This document shows, one piece after another, positions 21,541-39,631 of a DNA stretch of 64,000 bases (position 1 is its first letter; the number at the start of each line of letters is the position of its first letter). Below the pieces are notes generated by a model that saw only the letters and a program-made list of their open reading frames with translations, did not search any database and had not been told where the DNA came from. The DNA is taken from assembly GCA_036571765.1 (NCBI GenBank), contig BROE01000024.1, forward strand, positions 11,908,148 through 11,972,147, given 5' to 3'. The DNA is from Plecoglossus altivelis. Its lineage: Eukaryota; Chordata; Actinopteri; Osmeriformes; Plecoglossidae. A program made the translations under genes and the position numbers.

Positions 21541-24386
21541 CTACTCTGCCTTCTGCAGCTCCCCTCCAGAAGGGGGCGCACAAGGGCTGCGCAGGCTCTT
21601 CTGCAGGACGTGGGCATCCGCTGGCTCTATCCTCTTGTAGTAGTTCTTTTTCGTTTCGATGATCTCAAAGCCAAATTTCTGATAGAAATCGATGGCTGAC
21701 TCGTTGCTGATCTGCACGTGACTGTTGAGAGGAGAAAGACAGTGAGATGGTGATTGTTTTAAAACCCCTAGGGGGTTGCTGGGTCAATCTACTTATATAA
21801 AAAAAAGCGTTTTAGGCAATGAATGGACTTGATGGAAAACTCCTCAGTGCTTTTGCAGGGAGAGAAACTCACAGATAAATGTTGTCAAACGTGCCATCTT
21901 TCTCACAGATGTTCAGCACGTGGTTCAGCATCTTTGTTCCTGAGCAAAAACCAAGACAAAACAACAATTTCATTTTGAGTTCAGTTCAATGACTCCCATG
22001 CCTCATTCTCCTATGAAGTAGCCTATTTCAGCCCTGTTTCAGAGCGCTAGCCGTAGCCACAGGTGAGCATCTCAGGTTGTACCTATGCCTAGTCTGCGAT
22101 AAGGTGCTAGGCAGCCAAGTGTCATGATGTACAGTCTCTTCTGGTTCTGGGAGTGGTCCACTCTGCAGCACACAGCTCCCACTGCTATGTCATTGAAGTA
22201 TGCTGCGTGACAGGGAAACACAACCTTTCATTAGTGACACACACACGCATTTCAATGGGATGTCGAAGGGGGGTGGGTAGTAAGATGAAACTCAAAGACC
22301 ACAGGGTGTTTTAAATCAACAGCAGGGATGAGTGGGGGTAGGATCTGGCACGGTATGACTTGGGAAGGAGCTACGCATTTGAAAACATGGTTGGACGTCA
22401 AATGTTTGTCAACGAAGCTCTGCGCCAGATGTAGGCTTGAAGAGCGAAACGTTTGCTCACCTAGCTTGGCGAGTTCTCCTACTTCCAGAACATCTTTGTA
22501 GAACTTGTCGTTGTAGCTGACAGGGAAGATGACCTGGTTGAGGCGTTTCAGCTGCTTGATGTTATGAGGTGTCACGTCCCCTAGCTCGATCCGGCTACTG
22601 GAACAAGAGCAGAACGGTCAAACGACTGCAAGGAGGCCAACTAGGGATCAAAACCATGTGCATCTCAACACCTGTGTTCTCTTTGAGGGTCAGAATGACC
22701 TGAAACTATGTTATATGTACACACTCACACACCCACAATGACACATTTAGATTGTATGTGCTTGATTGAACGAAATAAAATCTTTCTAATTAATGTGCAG
22801 CATGGGTGCACATTTCAGTGCCCAAAAGGGTTCAGGGTAAAAATGTAATTAACCTGCTTTATTTCAGGGTTGAAGGTGGGGCATTTCTGACCCTTAGGAC
22901 AGAGTAAGTTGCAGAATACGGAATGAGCACAAGGAGTTAATCTGACTTAAAGCAAAGAGTTGGCTAACAGACCAAAAGGCATCTGTAACATCAAACAACG
23001 TCCATTGAACAGACGATCAAAAAGGTATCATCTGATTTAAGATCGGATATTTTTTTTATATTGGTTTGCCAGTAAATCTGAGGCCTTGATGGCATGGTTC
23101 CCCTGGGTAACAGACTGGTCTGTCAGCTCTCCAACTGTCTGTGTGCCATCTGGACATATTTGGGAGTCTCAGACGACCCAAATGAACCAACAGCTCCACC
23201 ACCGCTTCCTTCTCTGCAACTGCAAACTGAGGACACAGGCAACCTCCACAACGTCAGGCTATTAGAAGCGTGTCACTTCAAACACCTCAGTTGATAAAGG
23301 GAAAGTTTCTGGTTCGGTTGAACAAGTAGACACACTCCGCAAGTATCGGTGTTTATGTTGTGTTCAGATTTTATCGCGATGTCTGAGGGACAGCTTGAAG
23401 TTGTTGACGCGGAGGATGGCTTTTGCCTCCACTTGTCCACAGAGGTTGCGAAGGACCACGCGAGGTATTTATAGAGAGTCCACATGCTAGACTTCTACTT
23501 CGCAACAACAGCTGCGGATCACGTGTATCGGCCGGGTAGTTCTGCCAGAGATCGGAGTAGTGTGACAACACAGAACTGGTTGAAAACATTCGACTTCAAA
23601 TCTGAGACATCTGCCATCTGAGGCATGGTGATTTGTTCTGAAGATAGGGTTGTTACTAGTGATCTGACAGCTAGTACGGTTTGTCAGCTTCGAGATGTCC
23701 ATCAGCATTTAAAATTGACTATCCTGACAATCGCAAGTTTACTATAAAAAGTCAAAGGGATACTAGCTGGCGGTAACTATTACTAGCAGTAACTTATAAA
23801 CCATTTAAATGAGTGATTGTATCGTAAGCTAACGAGTTAGCTTAGTGTCGGCCTCTTTCACTGGAAACGACAATTAGCTAGCTACCTGACAAACTAAATA
23901 AATGCAAGAATACTGACAAAGGACATAATAGCTAGCGTTGGCAGCTACCGTAGCTAACCATGAGTCGGCGATGCTCATTTCTGAGACCGGCACTCGCATG
24001 CAGTACAGTCAATCATAAAGTTAGCTGCTAATAAACCAGCTACCTGATTGATAGCTAAGCTCACATCATTGGCTAACATAAGCTCACTAAAGCGCAACTA
24101 CAAGAAAACTAGCTAGCAAAGCTAGTATGAAACACTAGCCACCTATCTATTTACTGTTGATTCGAAAAAGCCGGACTGGTCTGACAGTCCTAATACTGTC
24201 GTTGTGGGATTGGTTTTCGTAACCGCGCAAATGGCTTAGTTAGCTAACTAGCTAGCGTGTTAGCAAGCATTGCAACCACCTTCACCAGCCCCCCTGGCTG
24301 TCCTGTTGAAAAAAAAGATATAAGAAAAACTTTACTCGTGCTTACTACTCAGACATGACTCCAATTGGCTTTACTCACCCTTTCAT
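21541..24386 (-). CDS. naa50: Naa50, N-alpha-acetyltransferase 50 (San)
   Basis: GNAT-family catalytic subunit of NatE, which acetylates N-termini beginning with Met-hydrophobic residues and supports sister-chromatid cohesion; cytosolic, ribosome-associated with Naa15/Naa10. Coding exons in transcript order: 24386-24379 (only ATGAAAGG), 22597-22461, 22202-22083, 21939-21873, 21721-21541. The sum is 513 nt, or 170 aa (human 169). Visible landmarks are RIELGDVTPHNIKQLKRLNQ, the substrate-site segment FPVSYNDKFY, the acetyl-CoA loop RRLGIGTKM (exon 3/4 junction), and HVQISNESAIDFYQKFGFE with ETKKNYYKRIEPADAHVLQK. Only the last 15 or so residues (PCAPPSGGELQKAE) differ from mammals. The exon-2 acceptor (22599-22598) is followed by TAG, making a NAGNAG site that could drop Ser4. 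Intron 1 is 1.8 kb and holds a piggyBac-like MITE. Confidence 0.97.
22669..22936. mobile_element. piggyBac-like MITE, copy 1 (naa50 intron 1)
   Basis: A 268-bp non-coding element matching 30357-30597 along its length. Shared segments include GGGTCAGAATGACC, TTGTATGTGCTT, CAGGGTAAAAATGTAAT, GACCCTTAGGACAG and GTTGCAGAATACG. Degenerate terminal inverted repeats are flanked by TCAA on the left and TTAA on the right, as expected for an aged piggyBac-type insertion. Confidence 0.75.
23379..23474 (+). other. Unassigned short reading frame in naa50 intron 1
   Basis: ATG to TAG, 31 codons, beginning MSEGQLEVVDAEDG and ending AKDHARYL, on the strand opposite naa50. A donor-like GTATTT overlaps its end after codon GCG-AG. 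Composition looks protein-like but it is too short to judge and no family is recognised. Probably chance. Confidence 0.12.
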
Positions 24387-25079
24387 TGTAAAATGCTTTT
24401 ATTCCTTAGTTTCGATGTGATTAAAGTTCTGAGTGGTTACAGGTTTGGGTGGTGAAATTTGACAGAGTTTGGGTCGGGGTTGCCTCCCGTTTTACCCTCC
24501 ACATGTAGCTACGCTGCTAGCTTAGTTTAGCCACCACACTCCTTCCACCGCCGTGGTGTCAACTCTGACCCCGCATGCGCACTGCCGCAATACCGCACAA
24601 CATTATGTTTTAAATAAAGCCAGTTTATGACTTTAACACAGAATGTATTTCGTTTCATTTGTATTTAATTTCAAGCACATATGTATGCAATTTTATGTAA
24701 TGACGATATAGACGTTGTCGTTCGACTACATTCGAGCTTTAACGAGCTGCCATTTTGGCTCAAGAGTCATGGCAAGATATTGCAGTAAGATTATGTTCAA
24801 CTTTTCCCAAGGCAAAAGCCCGACCATGTATGAGCAAGTCTAAAACGTATTTTTCATATCTATCAGGTTTTATATCAAAGATAAAATATTATTTGTTCAC
24901 AATACAGTTTCACGCAATTATATTTAACAATGATAGAACTGAAGCCACATTTTTAGCAACAGTTATACTTCTTGGTGCACCTTTGCATCTTCGCCACGCT
25001 CCTGAGCCAAAATGGACGCAGTTGCATTTAAGAACGCTCGGTCAGTAAAAACTACGACTGAATGAAGTCAGCTGATCTT
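24387..25079. promoter_or_regulatory. Head-to-head promoter region, naa50(-)/atp6v1a(+)
   Basis: Interval between the naa50 start codon and the first atp6v1a exon. The naa50 5'UTR occupies its left edge. CCGCATGCGC at about 24572-24581 is one mismatch from the NRF1 palindrome, and GCCATTTTGG-type motifs (YY1-like) occur in both orientations (24750, 25005). No TATA box stands out. A large inverted repeat occupies 24734-25040. Confidence 0.5.
24734..25040. repeat. Inverted-repeat element in the naa50/atp6v1a promoter
   Basis: The left arm (24734-24786) and the reverse complement of the right arm (24980-25040) share GAGC-TT--TTAA, CTGC, CCATTTTGGCTCA, GAG, TGGC, AAGAT and TGCA in the same order. 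The spacer is AT-rich. Looks like a decayed fold-back or MITE element; no clear target duplication found. Confidence 0.6.
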
Positions 25080-25152
25080 TGCTTTCGCATCGCCTCTCAT
25101 TTCTTCTAGGCAGAGGATCGCGACACTGGATCAACCTTTTCGCTTTGATAAG
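25080..25152 (+). other. atp6v1a: atp6v1a 5' non-coding exon (approximate)
   Basis: Sequence ending GATAAG before a GTAGTG donor at 25153 fits a first non-coding exon about 2.5 kb before the start codon. The 5' edge is estimated. Confidence 0.45.
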
Positions 25153-27660
25153 GTAGTGTGTTTCTTTCTTTTTAATTCATTCAATGTAATGTTTTGTAAA
25201 TAGGTAGCCTATACGTTCTTACTGTATTCAGTCAAATTGCATCAAAATGGCACTGCCTGCATTTCTGACAGATGACCTCAGCTTGCGCAGGCTGTGAAGA
25301 TTAAACCTGCGTATCTCTATAGCTGGCTAAATAATGCAAATGTAATTACAGTTCTTCGACAGTGGTGTGCTGTCTTCAGTCAAATATGGACATGTGTAAC
25401 GTGAAATATACTGTGATCATATGGATGCAAATGTAGTTCCATTTTGAGATCGTCTGCACCCGACAGTGTTGATCGCTGTTTTCAAAATGAACATTTGAAG
25501 AACATGGTTTGCCTGTGCAAGACTCTAACGGGCTCATAACTTCTTATATAAATGTTATATTGTACGTTCTCTAAAACGATTTAGGCTTGGTGACATGTAA
25601 GCGAATGTATTTAGCTAGCTAGCTATCCTGTATGTGTCGCGTGAGTATTCACGCTTTGAAGCTGACGATCATGTGATCGTTGTGGCCTAAGATTGAAGAT
25701 AAAATGCTGGTTTTATTTAATCGATATCAGTATCAAGATATTTTAATCATTAGCTCACATAGCCACAGATATGCGAGTAGATTTCTTTTTAGAACCGTGA
25801 TTAGGGACAGAGCTGATATTAATTAGCCAAACAATGTAACACCTATGTGTAGGAATAACGTGAACCTGCTTGGTTATGACCTCCACGATACATTTCCAGT
25901 AGCATGATCCGTGACCTCGAGGATTCTTAGGGAAGTGATAAACGGTCCCGAGGTCTTCCCTTCACACACATGTCCAATGTTTAAGGGAACTCAGAGAGAC
26001 AATACTTTGGACTATGCGTCATGTTTATTTATGGGGGTAGGTTGTCCATTGGCATAGAAGAGGAGCGACACCGTAGAATGACTGATTTCACGTACAGTAA
26101 AGACTTATACTGGCTATACAGAGTATATAATGCTTCTTAGTTTTTACATATATACGTTTAGCCTTGGCTGTAGTCTCACCCGTGGTTTAGTAATAGACTA
26201 TTCATGCGTCTATGACTGTGTGACTTCCCAATCTTACCACACACAAGAATTTCCACTTCCTTATATCAACTTCATATAGACCAACCCGTCATGTGCCTGT
26301 ATCATGTGATGGGCTACAGTGAGTTGGCCCAACTATTACCACATTCATTCTTTGGCTATGCCCAATTCTTAATCCGTCGAAGTGTTATTCGTTTTTGGTT
26401 AGAATTAGAACTAGAAATGAAATCACGTGTAGACATTGAGAACAGATATATTATATTCATCCTGATCCTAGAATGCGATGTACGTGTCCTGTTGTAATAT
26501 CATAGACTTTGACAACTCGTCACATGACGCTTACAGCAATATGGCATTAGGTGCCAAATGCACAAATCGATCAAAGCTAAGACACGTTTAATAATACCAA
26601 ATAGAATTAACAATAAAAAGATATCGCTCGGTTTTATTCGTCAAATGTCCAGCTCTAAACACTTGCACTGGGGTCGCTGGAGATGTGAGGCAGGTGTCTC
26701 GGATGTCATCATGTTTTCGCCAATTCATCACGAAAAGAAAAGCCTTCAATCAACCGGGGGAGGAGAGGGGAGGAGAGGGGGGAGTCACCATGAAACTATA
26801 GCTGTGCTCTGCAGCGCCTGCAGAGGATCTGCAATCTGCCTCAAACGACGGGTTACAGTCACGACTGTCGGCTGCGAGTGCGCAGTTGTCTTTTTTAGAC
26901 CGTGGATGGGGTTTGGCCTTGTAATCATTGGATATGCTGGCGAGAGAGAGAGAGAGATATAGAGAGATAGAGCGAGGTGCATGTGAGTCCTGCTGGTGTG
27001 TGATGGACGAAAAGCACAGCAGGAACCCTCGCTAATGTTTGCATTCGGCTGCATCGCAACCTGCCTTTCACCAGCGGCAAGAATAGCGAGGAGGGGGAGG
27101 GGCTGGAGAGACGTCGTGAGTGGAGGTGGAGAGGGAATAATGGAGAGAGGGGGGAGAGAGAGTGTGAGGCGAACAGAGAGATGGACGGACGTCTGTGTTC
27201 CAGTTGATGCAGTTGGATACTGACTGAGTTGTTGTGTTGGCCTGTAGTTTCAAGGGTAGGGTATCACCATAGTTACTGTACAGAGAGTGGAGAGAAGGTG
27301 ACGTTGCCATAGTAACAACATGATGTAGCGACAGATGGATGTAAAGCCCACATCGTTTTTTTGTAAATACTTGTACGGATGCAATTTAGCCATTGTAGAA
27401 TATGTAAGTTTGGGAGCAAAGGAAGGTTGCAAGATCATGTAATTGGTGTGTGAATGGATGTGTGGGATTGCGTAAGGGCAAGTTCATTGACCCAGTAATG
27501 ACCAGGTCAATAACGTCCCTTAGAAGTTCCATCTGAAGTGAGCCATGAAAACATGAATCAATCAGTGTGTAGTTAGAGTGCCAAAAGTCAATGGTTGCAT
27601 TTGGAATATCTCAAATATAATAAATAAAAAACGTAGCCTGTGACTGATTTCTGTGTTCTC
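25153..27660. other. atp6v1a: atp6v1a intron 1
   Basis: About 2.5 kb of mostly unique AT-rich sequence. A GGGGAGGAG-rich patch lies at 26755-26785 and a short GA microsatellite at 26941-26972. No gene or transposon recognised. Confidence 0.5.
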
Positions 27661-27686
27661 CTCTCAGTCTGTTGTAGTCTGTTAGG

Positions 27687-33004
<5,318 letters not shown>

Positions 33005-33612
33005 GCGAATGAGCATTCAACCCCTCAACGTTTACCTATGACCCCAGAGGGTAGTGCATGTCAGTGTCACCCCTCTCTCTCTCTCTCTTTCTGTAATCTC
33101 TCCTTCACCACAACCTCACATTCCACTGCTGAATGTTTGTGTGTGTGTGCGTGTGTGTGTGTGTGTATGCGTGGAGGGAGGAATAAAGGGATGTTCTGTG
33201 TTCATGTTTTTATGTTACCTCCAGTGCTGGGATGTCCTCACCCTTGTAGGTAGAACTTGATGCGTGAGTGATGTCATCGACCCCTTCACTGCTCTCATCC
33301 TGTTTCCCACCTCATCTCCCTCCCTCGCTGTGTATCGAAATACTTCAGTTGATGTAATTATCGTTAATCTTCCCTCTGTACAGAAGATTGTTGAAGAAAC
33401 TCGATGATAAAAAAAAAAGAGTGACTATATTTATTGCAAGCGCTTGACCCGAGCGCCTTTTTTTCGTTGTGTTTTCTTATTATTATGTTGTAGTCTGTGC
33501 TGTCAGTGTTGTTGCTGTGTGTGTGTGTGTAAGGGTTGGGTTTTCCCTGATTGCTCACTGCTCATGTGATAGTGTTTTGAGTCTGAAAGAATAAAATGTT
33601 GAAAAAAACAAA
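33005..33612 (+). other. atp6v1a: atp6v1a 3'UTR with poly(A) signal
   Basis: Follows stop 33002-33004. A canonical AATAAA at 33590-33595 lies close before an A-rich stretch. It includes a short TG tract at 33138-33166. Confidence 0.75.
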
Positions 33613-35320
33613 AACAAGAATCTCTGCTTGTCATCTTAACACAAATGAAAGAGATGGAGATGGGGGTCAAAGATGGTTGTTCTTGTGGTTCTGGATGAAC
33701 TGGTCTTGCATACTGTCACAGATTCTTTTGTGGAATCTTAGGTCTCAATGCTTTGCCTTCCTGTCCTCTCAGACTGCTTGCATGGTCTCAAAGACAGATA
33801 GTTGTTCATTCAATCTGTCATTCTAACCTGTAAATCCTTAACGGTGGCGATTTTGGTTGATTGGCGGCTCAAAAAGGACAAAGCTTTAATGATTGACTTT
33901 GATCTACATGAGGACCCAGAAGTATCGCGTATCGATCGAAGGTGTATTTTTAGACTCGCCTGTCTGCTATCAGGCCAAGTATGTAAATGCTAATAGGGTG
34001 AGGACAGACCCGATGACAACAGCTTTTAAAGGTATGCAGCTCCCATATTAACAAACTGGTTAGGTTTCCCATGTGGCACTTGTTACCAGGTGAACAGAAA
34101 GCTAGCTCCTCTAATGAGACGGCACTTTATGTGCGGCAAGTCATCGAGGAAACGGCATTTGAATCGAGCGTATGAATTCACAAATGTGTCGTCCAAGACT
34201 CATCTAGAATTTCATCATCTGAGGTCTAGTCATCACCTGGGTGAAACATAAGGTATGTTTTCATAGGAAATGTATAGCACAACGAATATAATTTGAAACG
34301 TAATCACGCAGAACCAAGTTAGTCTGTCTTAGTTGCATTTTACCCACAGGGGTTCTCAGTGACCTTTGCCAACTATTTGCGCAACGACCCGATCATCTCT
34401 ATGCAGCGGTTTCTGTACGGATTACAACCATCATGATACATAAAACGTTTAACTCGTCGAGACTACGTGAAAGATTCAACAAGTAAAATAACAGATTATG
34501 TTAGGTATATTGATCGTGTAGTAGTAGTAGTAGTAGTAGGCTAGTACATTCAACATAAACTGGTCAAAGTTGTCGTGTTTCACGTGCATATTCGCGAGAC
34601 AAACAGGCAGTAATTAGTGAATGTGAGTTAATTGAACTGAGTTGGATGCAGTCAGAAGTCCAACCATAGTGTGACAATGGGGAGAAGCGCCAAATCTTTT
34701 GGATTAAAAACTGTGTTTTGTAATTTTTGGAAAATATAACGGCATGAGTCAAACGTAATGTTTTTATTACATATACCTCCAAAAAACGATTGTGCACTCT
34801 AATTCATGCCAAAATATTTCCTTGCATCACTACCCGTGGAAGTCTGTGTCGACTCAGATAAAAGCCTTGACAAGTTACTAGGTTCGGCTGAGCCCCCGAT
34901 GGTTACAGCGTCTACATGCTTTACCAACAAGTCACTTTACATTCAGAGAATAGTCTTGCATATGACTGTACTCGATGGGAGTCGCCTTGGCTACAATTTC
35001 TCTTGGGTAGCAAGGCAGGATAAACCCGTTTTGTACCTCACCCGCGGAGGCTTGCCATTGTTCTCCTATGCATCCATACCAATGTGACTTAAAGATGTTG
35101 TAGAGCAGTATAAAACAGAAGCATAGCCAGAAACAGACTCTGAAATGATGCAGGACCTGTAACCGTGTTGTATTATAACCCTAGCTCTGTATGTGCACCT
35201 TAGCAAAGCAGACGTGTGTAGGTGCCCAAAACAGCAAACTTATATAGATATAACTGTCATCTGTCACCAGTTTGTATGTAGACTTCCAATACAGCCTGTG
35301 TTGAAATTATAGCAGCAGAA
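33613..35320. other. Intergenic atp6v1a-gramd1c, including gramd1c promoter
   Basis: About 1.7 kb without a recognised gene. A GTA trinucleotide run sits at 34518-34539. An open frame at 34806-35087 (93 codons) matches nothing I know. TATAAAA at 35109-35115 could be a gramd1c TATA box about 210 bp before its start codon. Confidence 0.45.
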
Positions 35321-38300
35321 ATGGACCAAGTGCCCAGAACAGGGGCTGGAAGTGATTTTACAGACGAGACTGCGTCCATCGGTGATTTCAGATCGAGCTC
35401 GGACGATGAGGTAAGGTGGCAGTCTTATCCCCACCTATCAGACATTCACAGAAAGTCGCAAAAAAAGTACACAGTGCAGATTCAGCCTCTCAAATGGACA
35501 CTGGTTTACTCAATTGCTTTAACACACCCCAAACTCTCACGCACACATCTAAACTTTGCTGCCCTCCAGTGGAGGCCGCAGAAACAGTCACTTGAAGTAC
35601 ATGTATTTCATCACATCCAGGTTGATACATTCATATATCAGATTAATATTTTTTGTTGAACATTTGTTCAGTTCAGGATTCTCAACTTGATGTAATTTGG
35701 AATACAGATATACAATTTTCACTGAATATAAAAAATAAAGAAAAAAACGAATGGATAAAACCCTGTAAGGTATCTAATTTATAATACAAGTTTTGCATTG
35801 ATGTTGTCAGTTTGCATTTACGTCGACCTGGACATCTGAAAGGTGATCTTAGTTGTTTGGCGTGTTTGTTTTCTGTCATCACTCAGGTATCCGATCCTCA
35901 GGGGCCGTGTCTGGCCTCTCCCCAGGTCCCGCCCCCTACCTACAAACAGAGGTGTGAAGAATTTAAGAAGCTCTTCAAAGAGCTGCAGGAGTCAGAACGA
36001 CTTATAGTGGGTCAGTTAGCTGGTGGATCTCAGTAGCTTACTACACCTCTCCTCCCTCGTTGTGCTCTGATTTTACCTGCTGTAAGGGACGTCTCTTCCT
36101 CATCCTTACTTTGGCTTCAGTGGATCTGGATTCAACCTGTTTGTCTCGTCTGTTTTCCCCAGACTACCCGTGCGCCCTGCAGAAAGACATTCTGCTGCAA
36201 GGACGACTTTACCTGACTGAGAACTACCTCTGCTTCTACAGCAATGTCTTCAGGGGAACCAAGGTGAGGATGTGGGAAGCACAGGGTGAGATAGAGGGAG
36301 AGAAGGAGGAAGGGAGGTGATGGAGGGAGGTGAGGTAGGTAGGTAGGAAGGAAGGAAGGAAGGAAGGAAGGAAGGGAGGTGATGGAGGGAGGTGAGGTAG
36401 GTAGGAAGGAAGGAAGGAAGGAAGGAAGGAAGGAAGGAAGGGAGGTTGGGCAAAAGGGAGGTGAGGGAGATGGGGGGGAGAGGGAGGTGAGGGAGATGGA
36501 AAGAGAGAGAGGAGGGGAGGGAGGTGGGGAAGGAAGGGAGGGAGGTGAGGGAGATGGAGAGAGAGGGAGGAAGGTGAGGTAGGGAAGGACGTGAGGGAGA
36601 TAGAGGGGGACTGAGGGAATGGATGATCCATCATGAGAGAATGTATTCTGAATGCTTGAGTACATTCCACTGTGTTTCTGTGCGTCTTCTACAGAAAGTG
36701 CGTTAGCGTTCTGAATGTGTGCATTAATGTGCGTGTGTAAACGAAAGCATGGGCTTTGTTCATGAACCTGCTGCTTGGGAACAGTGTAAGTTGACTCTCC
36801 CTTTTGTGATCTGTGGCCTACAGATCCTGTTAACTCTGAGGGACATAACCTCCATGAGCAGAGAGAAGACGGCCAGACTTATTCCCAACGCCATTCAGAT
36901 CTGCACCCTCACAGAAAAGGTGCGCTGAACAGCTAAATGCTCGCACTGCGTCCCTTATCTGTGTAAAGTCACCACGGGGAATTCCCTGTTGATGTAAATC
37001 ACTTGGCAGTAGACCTGATTCTGATACTGTTGCGTTTGCCCATTCAAAAGGGCATTTACCCAAACAAATCTTTTCATTTGAAGATACTATAGGCAAGGTC
37101 ACTTTGATACTAAGGAACTTTTCTGGTTTCTCCTGCAGTTGTTTTTTACCTCCTTCTCATCAAGAGAGAAAAGTTACCAGCAAGTGTTTCGCATGTGGCA
37201 GAACACGCTGATGGACAAGGTAAGGCAAGGCAAATCCGTGCCAAGTGATGTACCACACTTTGGGGAAGGGGAGAACTGCACTTCAGAGTACCGATCCTGA
37301 CCGTATTATGGATCTAGATCTTGGAGTGTAAGCTGGAACCTATTGCCTTTACAATCTAGCTGTGTTGCATTTCTATAGATCAGGTTCAGATAATGTAACA
37401 GGAACAGTACTGAGGCTGTCAGATCTACAGTAACATCACCTCAACAGTCCAGCCTTGTAAGATCCACACATCTTAACCCCGTAAGCTCTAGAATCCCTTT
37501 TATGACACCCTAATATTCACAAGGCGGACTTATAGGCTCATTCTGAATTCAGTTGCAACTGCCTGGGAACGTTTTGAGTCGTACAACCATGCAGTTTCAT
37601 GTGACCTCTGTCACTTGCACTACTAGGACTGTAACTTTACCCTTCTAACTGGGTTTATCTAATCAATCCTAAATACACACCATGCTTATATTTGGCTACA
37701 GTTCAATTCTAAATGGCTTTTAGTTTCCGTGTTTCCGACCGAGATGGACAGTCTTATAGCGGTTTAGTGATGCATACATTTAGTGATTCCATCCTTGGGG
37801 ACTTGGTAATTATACGTAAATGTTTCATCGTTGTATGATCTCACCTTAGTGATTTGCATTGGGTATTGCTCTTGACAACCATGCTAGTAAGCCATACTCC
37901 TAGGACTGTCAGCCGAGGGAATACAGCTATAACGCAAACAACTCCATATGAAACACTGGTGGCAGTCGGGAACGAAAGTAACGTTCAATGACCCCTTGCA
38001 AGGCGTGACGACAGAGGCAATTTGCATAAAGGTGAAGCGCTGTCAAGAGCGGAGAATAACGTTTTGGTTTAAACGATCAGTATTTTACTGAAACGTCAAC
38101 AATTAAAATTCATCGGATTTTAATGTCAGATTTCGTCACAACTGAATGGGATCCAAAGTGTGTTTGTAAGCGGTTACCTGTCTCGATACAGATGGGAGGA
38201 GCTCTCGCTAATTGTTTGGGCTGTAACGAAGTTGCATTGCAGAAACGTATGATGACTTCCTCATTGCAGGTTGTCATAGTTCACAGTCCAGCGAACTCCG

Positions 38301-39598
38301 AGGGTAGTGGAAAAACTAAGGTAGCCTAGTGAGAAAAAGAGCACTGAAAAGTAAGCGTAATACTCCTTTAAAATTATATAAATTATAATATTGTTCCAAC
38401 TTGTACGGAATTGTTTGCTGCATGTTACTGAGATCAGAATTCCGTCCATCCGTATGTTACTGGAATTGAAAACATCGTGATCGTTCTTGTTTGTTCAGTT
38501 TTTTTATGGCGTTGAATAAGCCAAGGATTTAACTGATACTAAGAGCCGAGTAGAAAAGCTAAATCTGGTCATAAATGAAAAGTCTACTGTCGAACTTTCC
38601 TGTTGCCAAGAGTAGAGCCAAAAGCTGTTATCGCTGTCTTTTGCTCTAGGCAGGGCTGTAGTCTATTGCATTTGAAAAACGGGCTCCACGCTGGCGATTT
38701 TGGCGTCGAATAACGTGTGAGATTTGGAAAAACAAGACATTGGTTGCGAGCACCTGCGTATGAAGTGTGTTTACGGGTAACCGAAAACTGCCTTTGGCTA
38801 CTTTCTCAGTTTTCTACTGTGCTCTCTAAGCCCCTGACGAGTCTAGAGCTGTGGCAGATGGTAAAGCAACACTATGGGAATGATCTTGGCTTGAGTCATG
38901 AAGAAATGGACAGCCTTCAAGTAGCAGCAGAATCAAGTCCACAGCACAGGTAAGAAACACGCATGTACTGAACAAGCCCTGTTTGTTTGTTTTTCCTACT
39001 GAAATACCGTCCCTGATCAGCCAACATCTCCCTGTGCAGCCTAACCATGAGACCGAGTGTGGAGGAGAACTTAGGTCGTCTGGAGAGGATGCCCTCCATA
39101 CGCCTCCATCAGGTGGAGGTGGGGCCCCTGGAGACCTCCACTCCCCAGGGAGAGGATGCGCCGTTCCCCCTCCCCCTCAGCCCCAACTCTGCCAGCATGG
39201 TACAAGCTCCAGCCACCGTTGGTCCATGACGTGTGTTAGCGATGACAGCTTCTGATTTGAATGTTTTTATAACCTGCGCTTGTCTTTTGTCCAGTTGGAA
39301 GACTCACGAGGAGCCTCTTCTCAGCAACGCAGCCTCAGTCCGGCCCTGGACAGGCTGGCTCCAGAGAGGGGCTCCAAGCGCTCCTCCCTCTCCTTGGACC
39401 TCAATGCCAACCTGGACGTTTCTGAGCAGAGTGGCTCAGAGAGCGGTCTTGAAGAAGGTGATGATCAAACCAACCTGCTGCTGCCTCAGTACATTTATTC
39501 TGGAGAGGTAGAGGTGGCCTCTCGTTGGCCATTACAAACAATGATTTGTTTTTCTGTTGGTCTCTCTCTCTCTATCTCTGTCTCTCTCTTGCTTCCTC

Positions 39599-39631
<33 letters not shown>

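Noticed and set aside
26558..27223. Open frames in atp6v1a intron 1
   Set aside because: Composition tracks local GA-rich sequence, no splice-compatible phase with the known exons.
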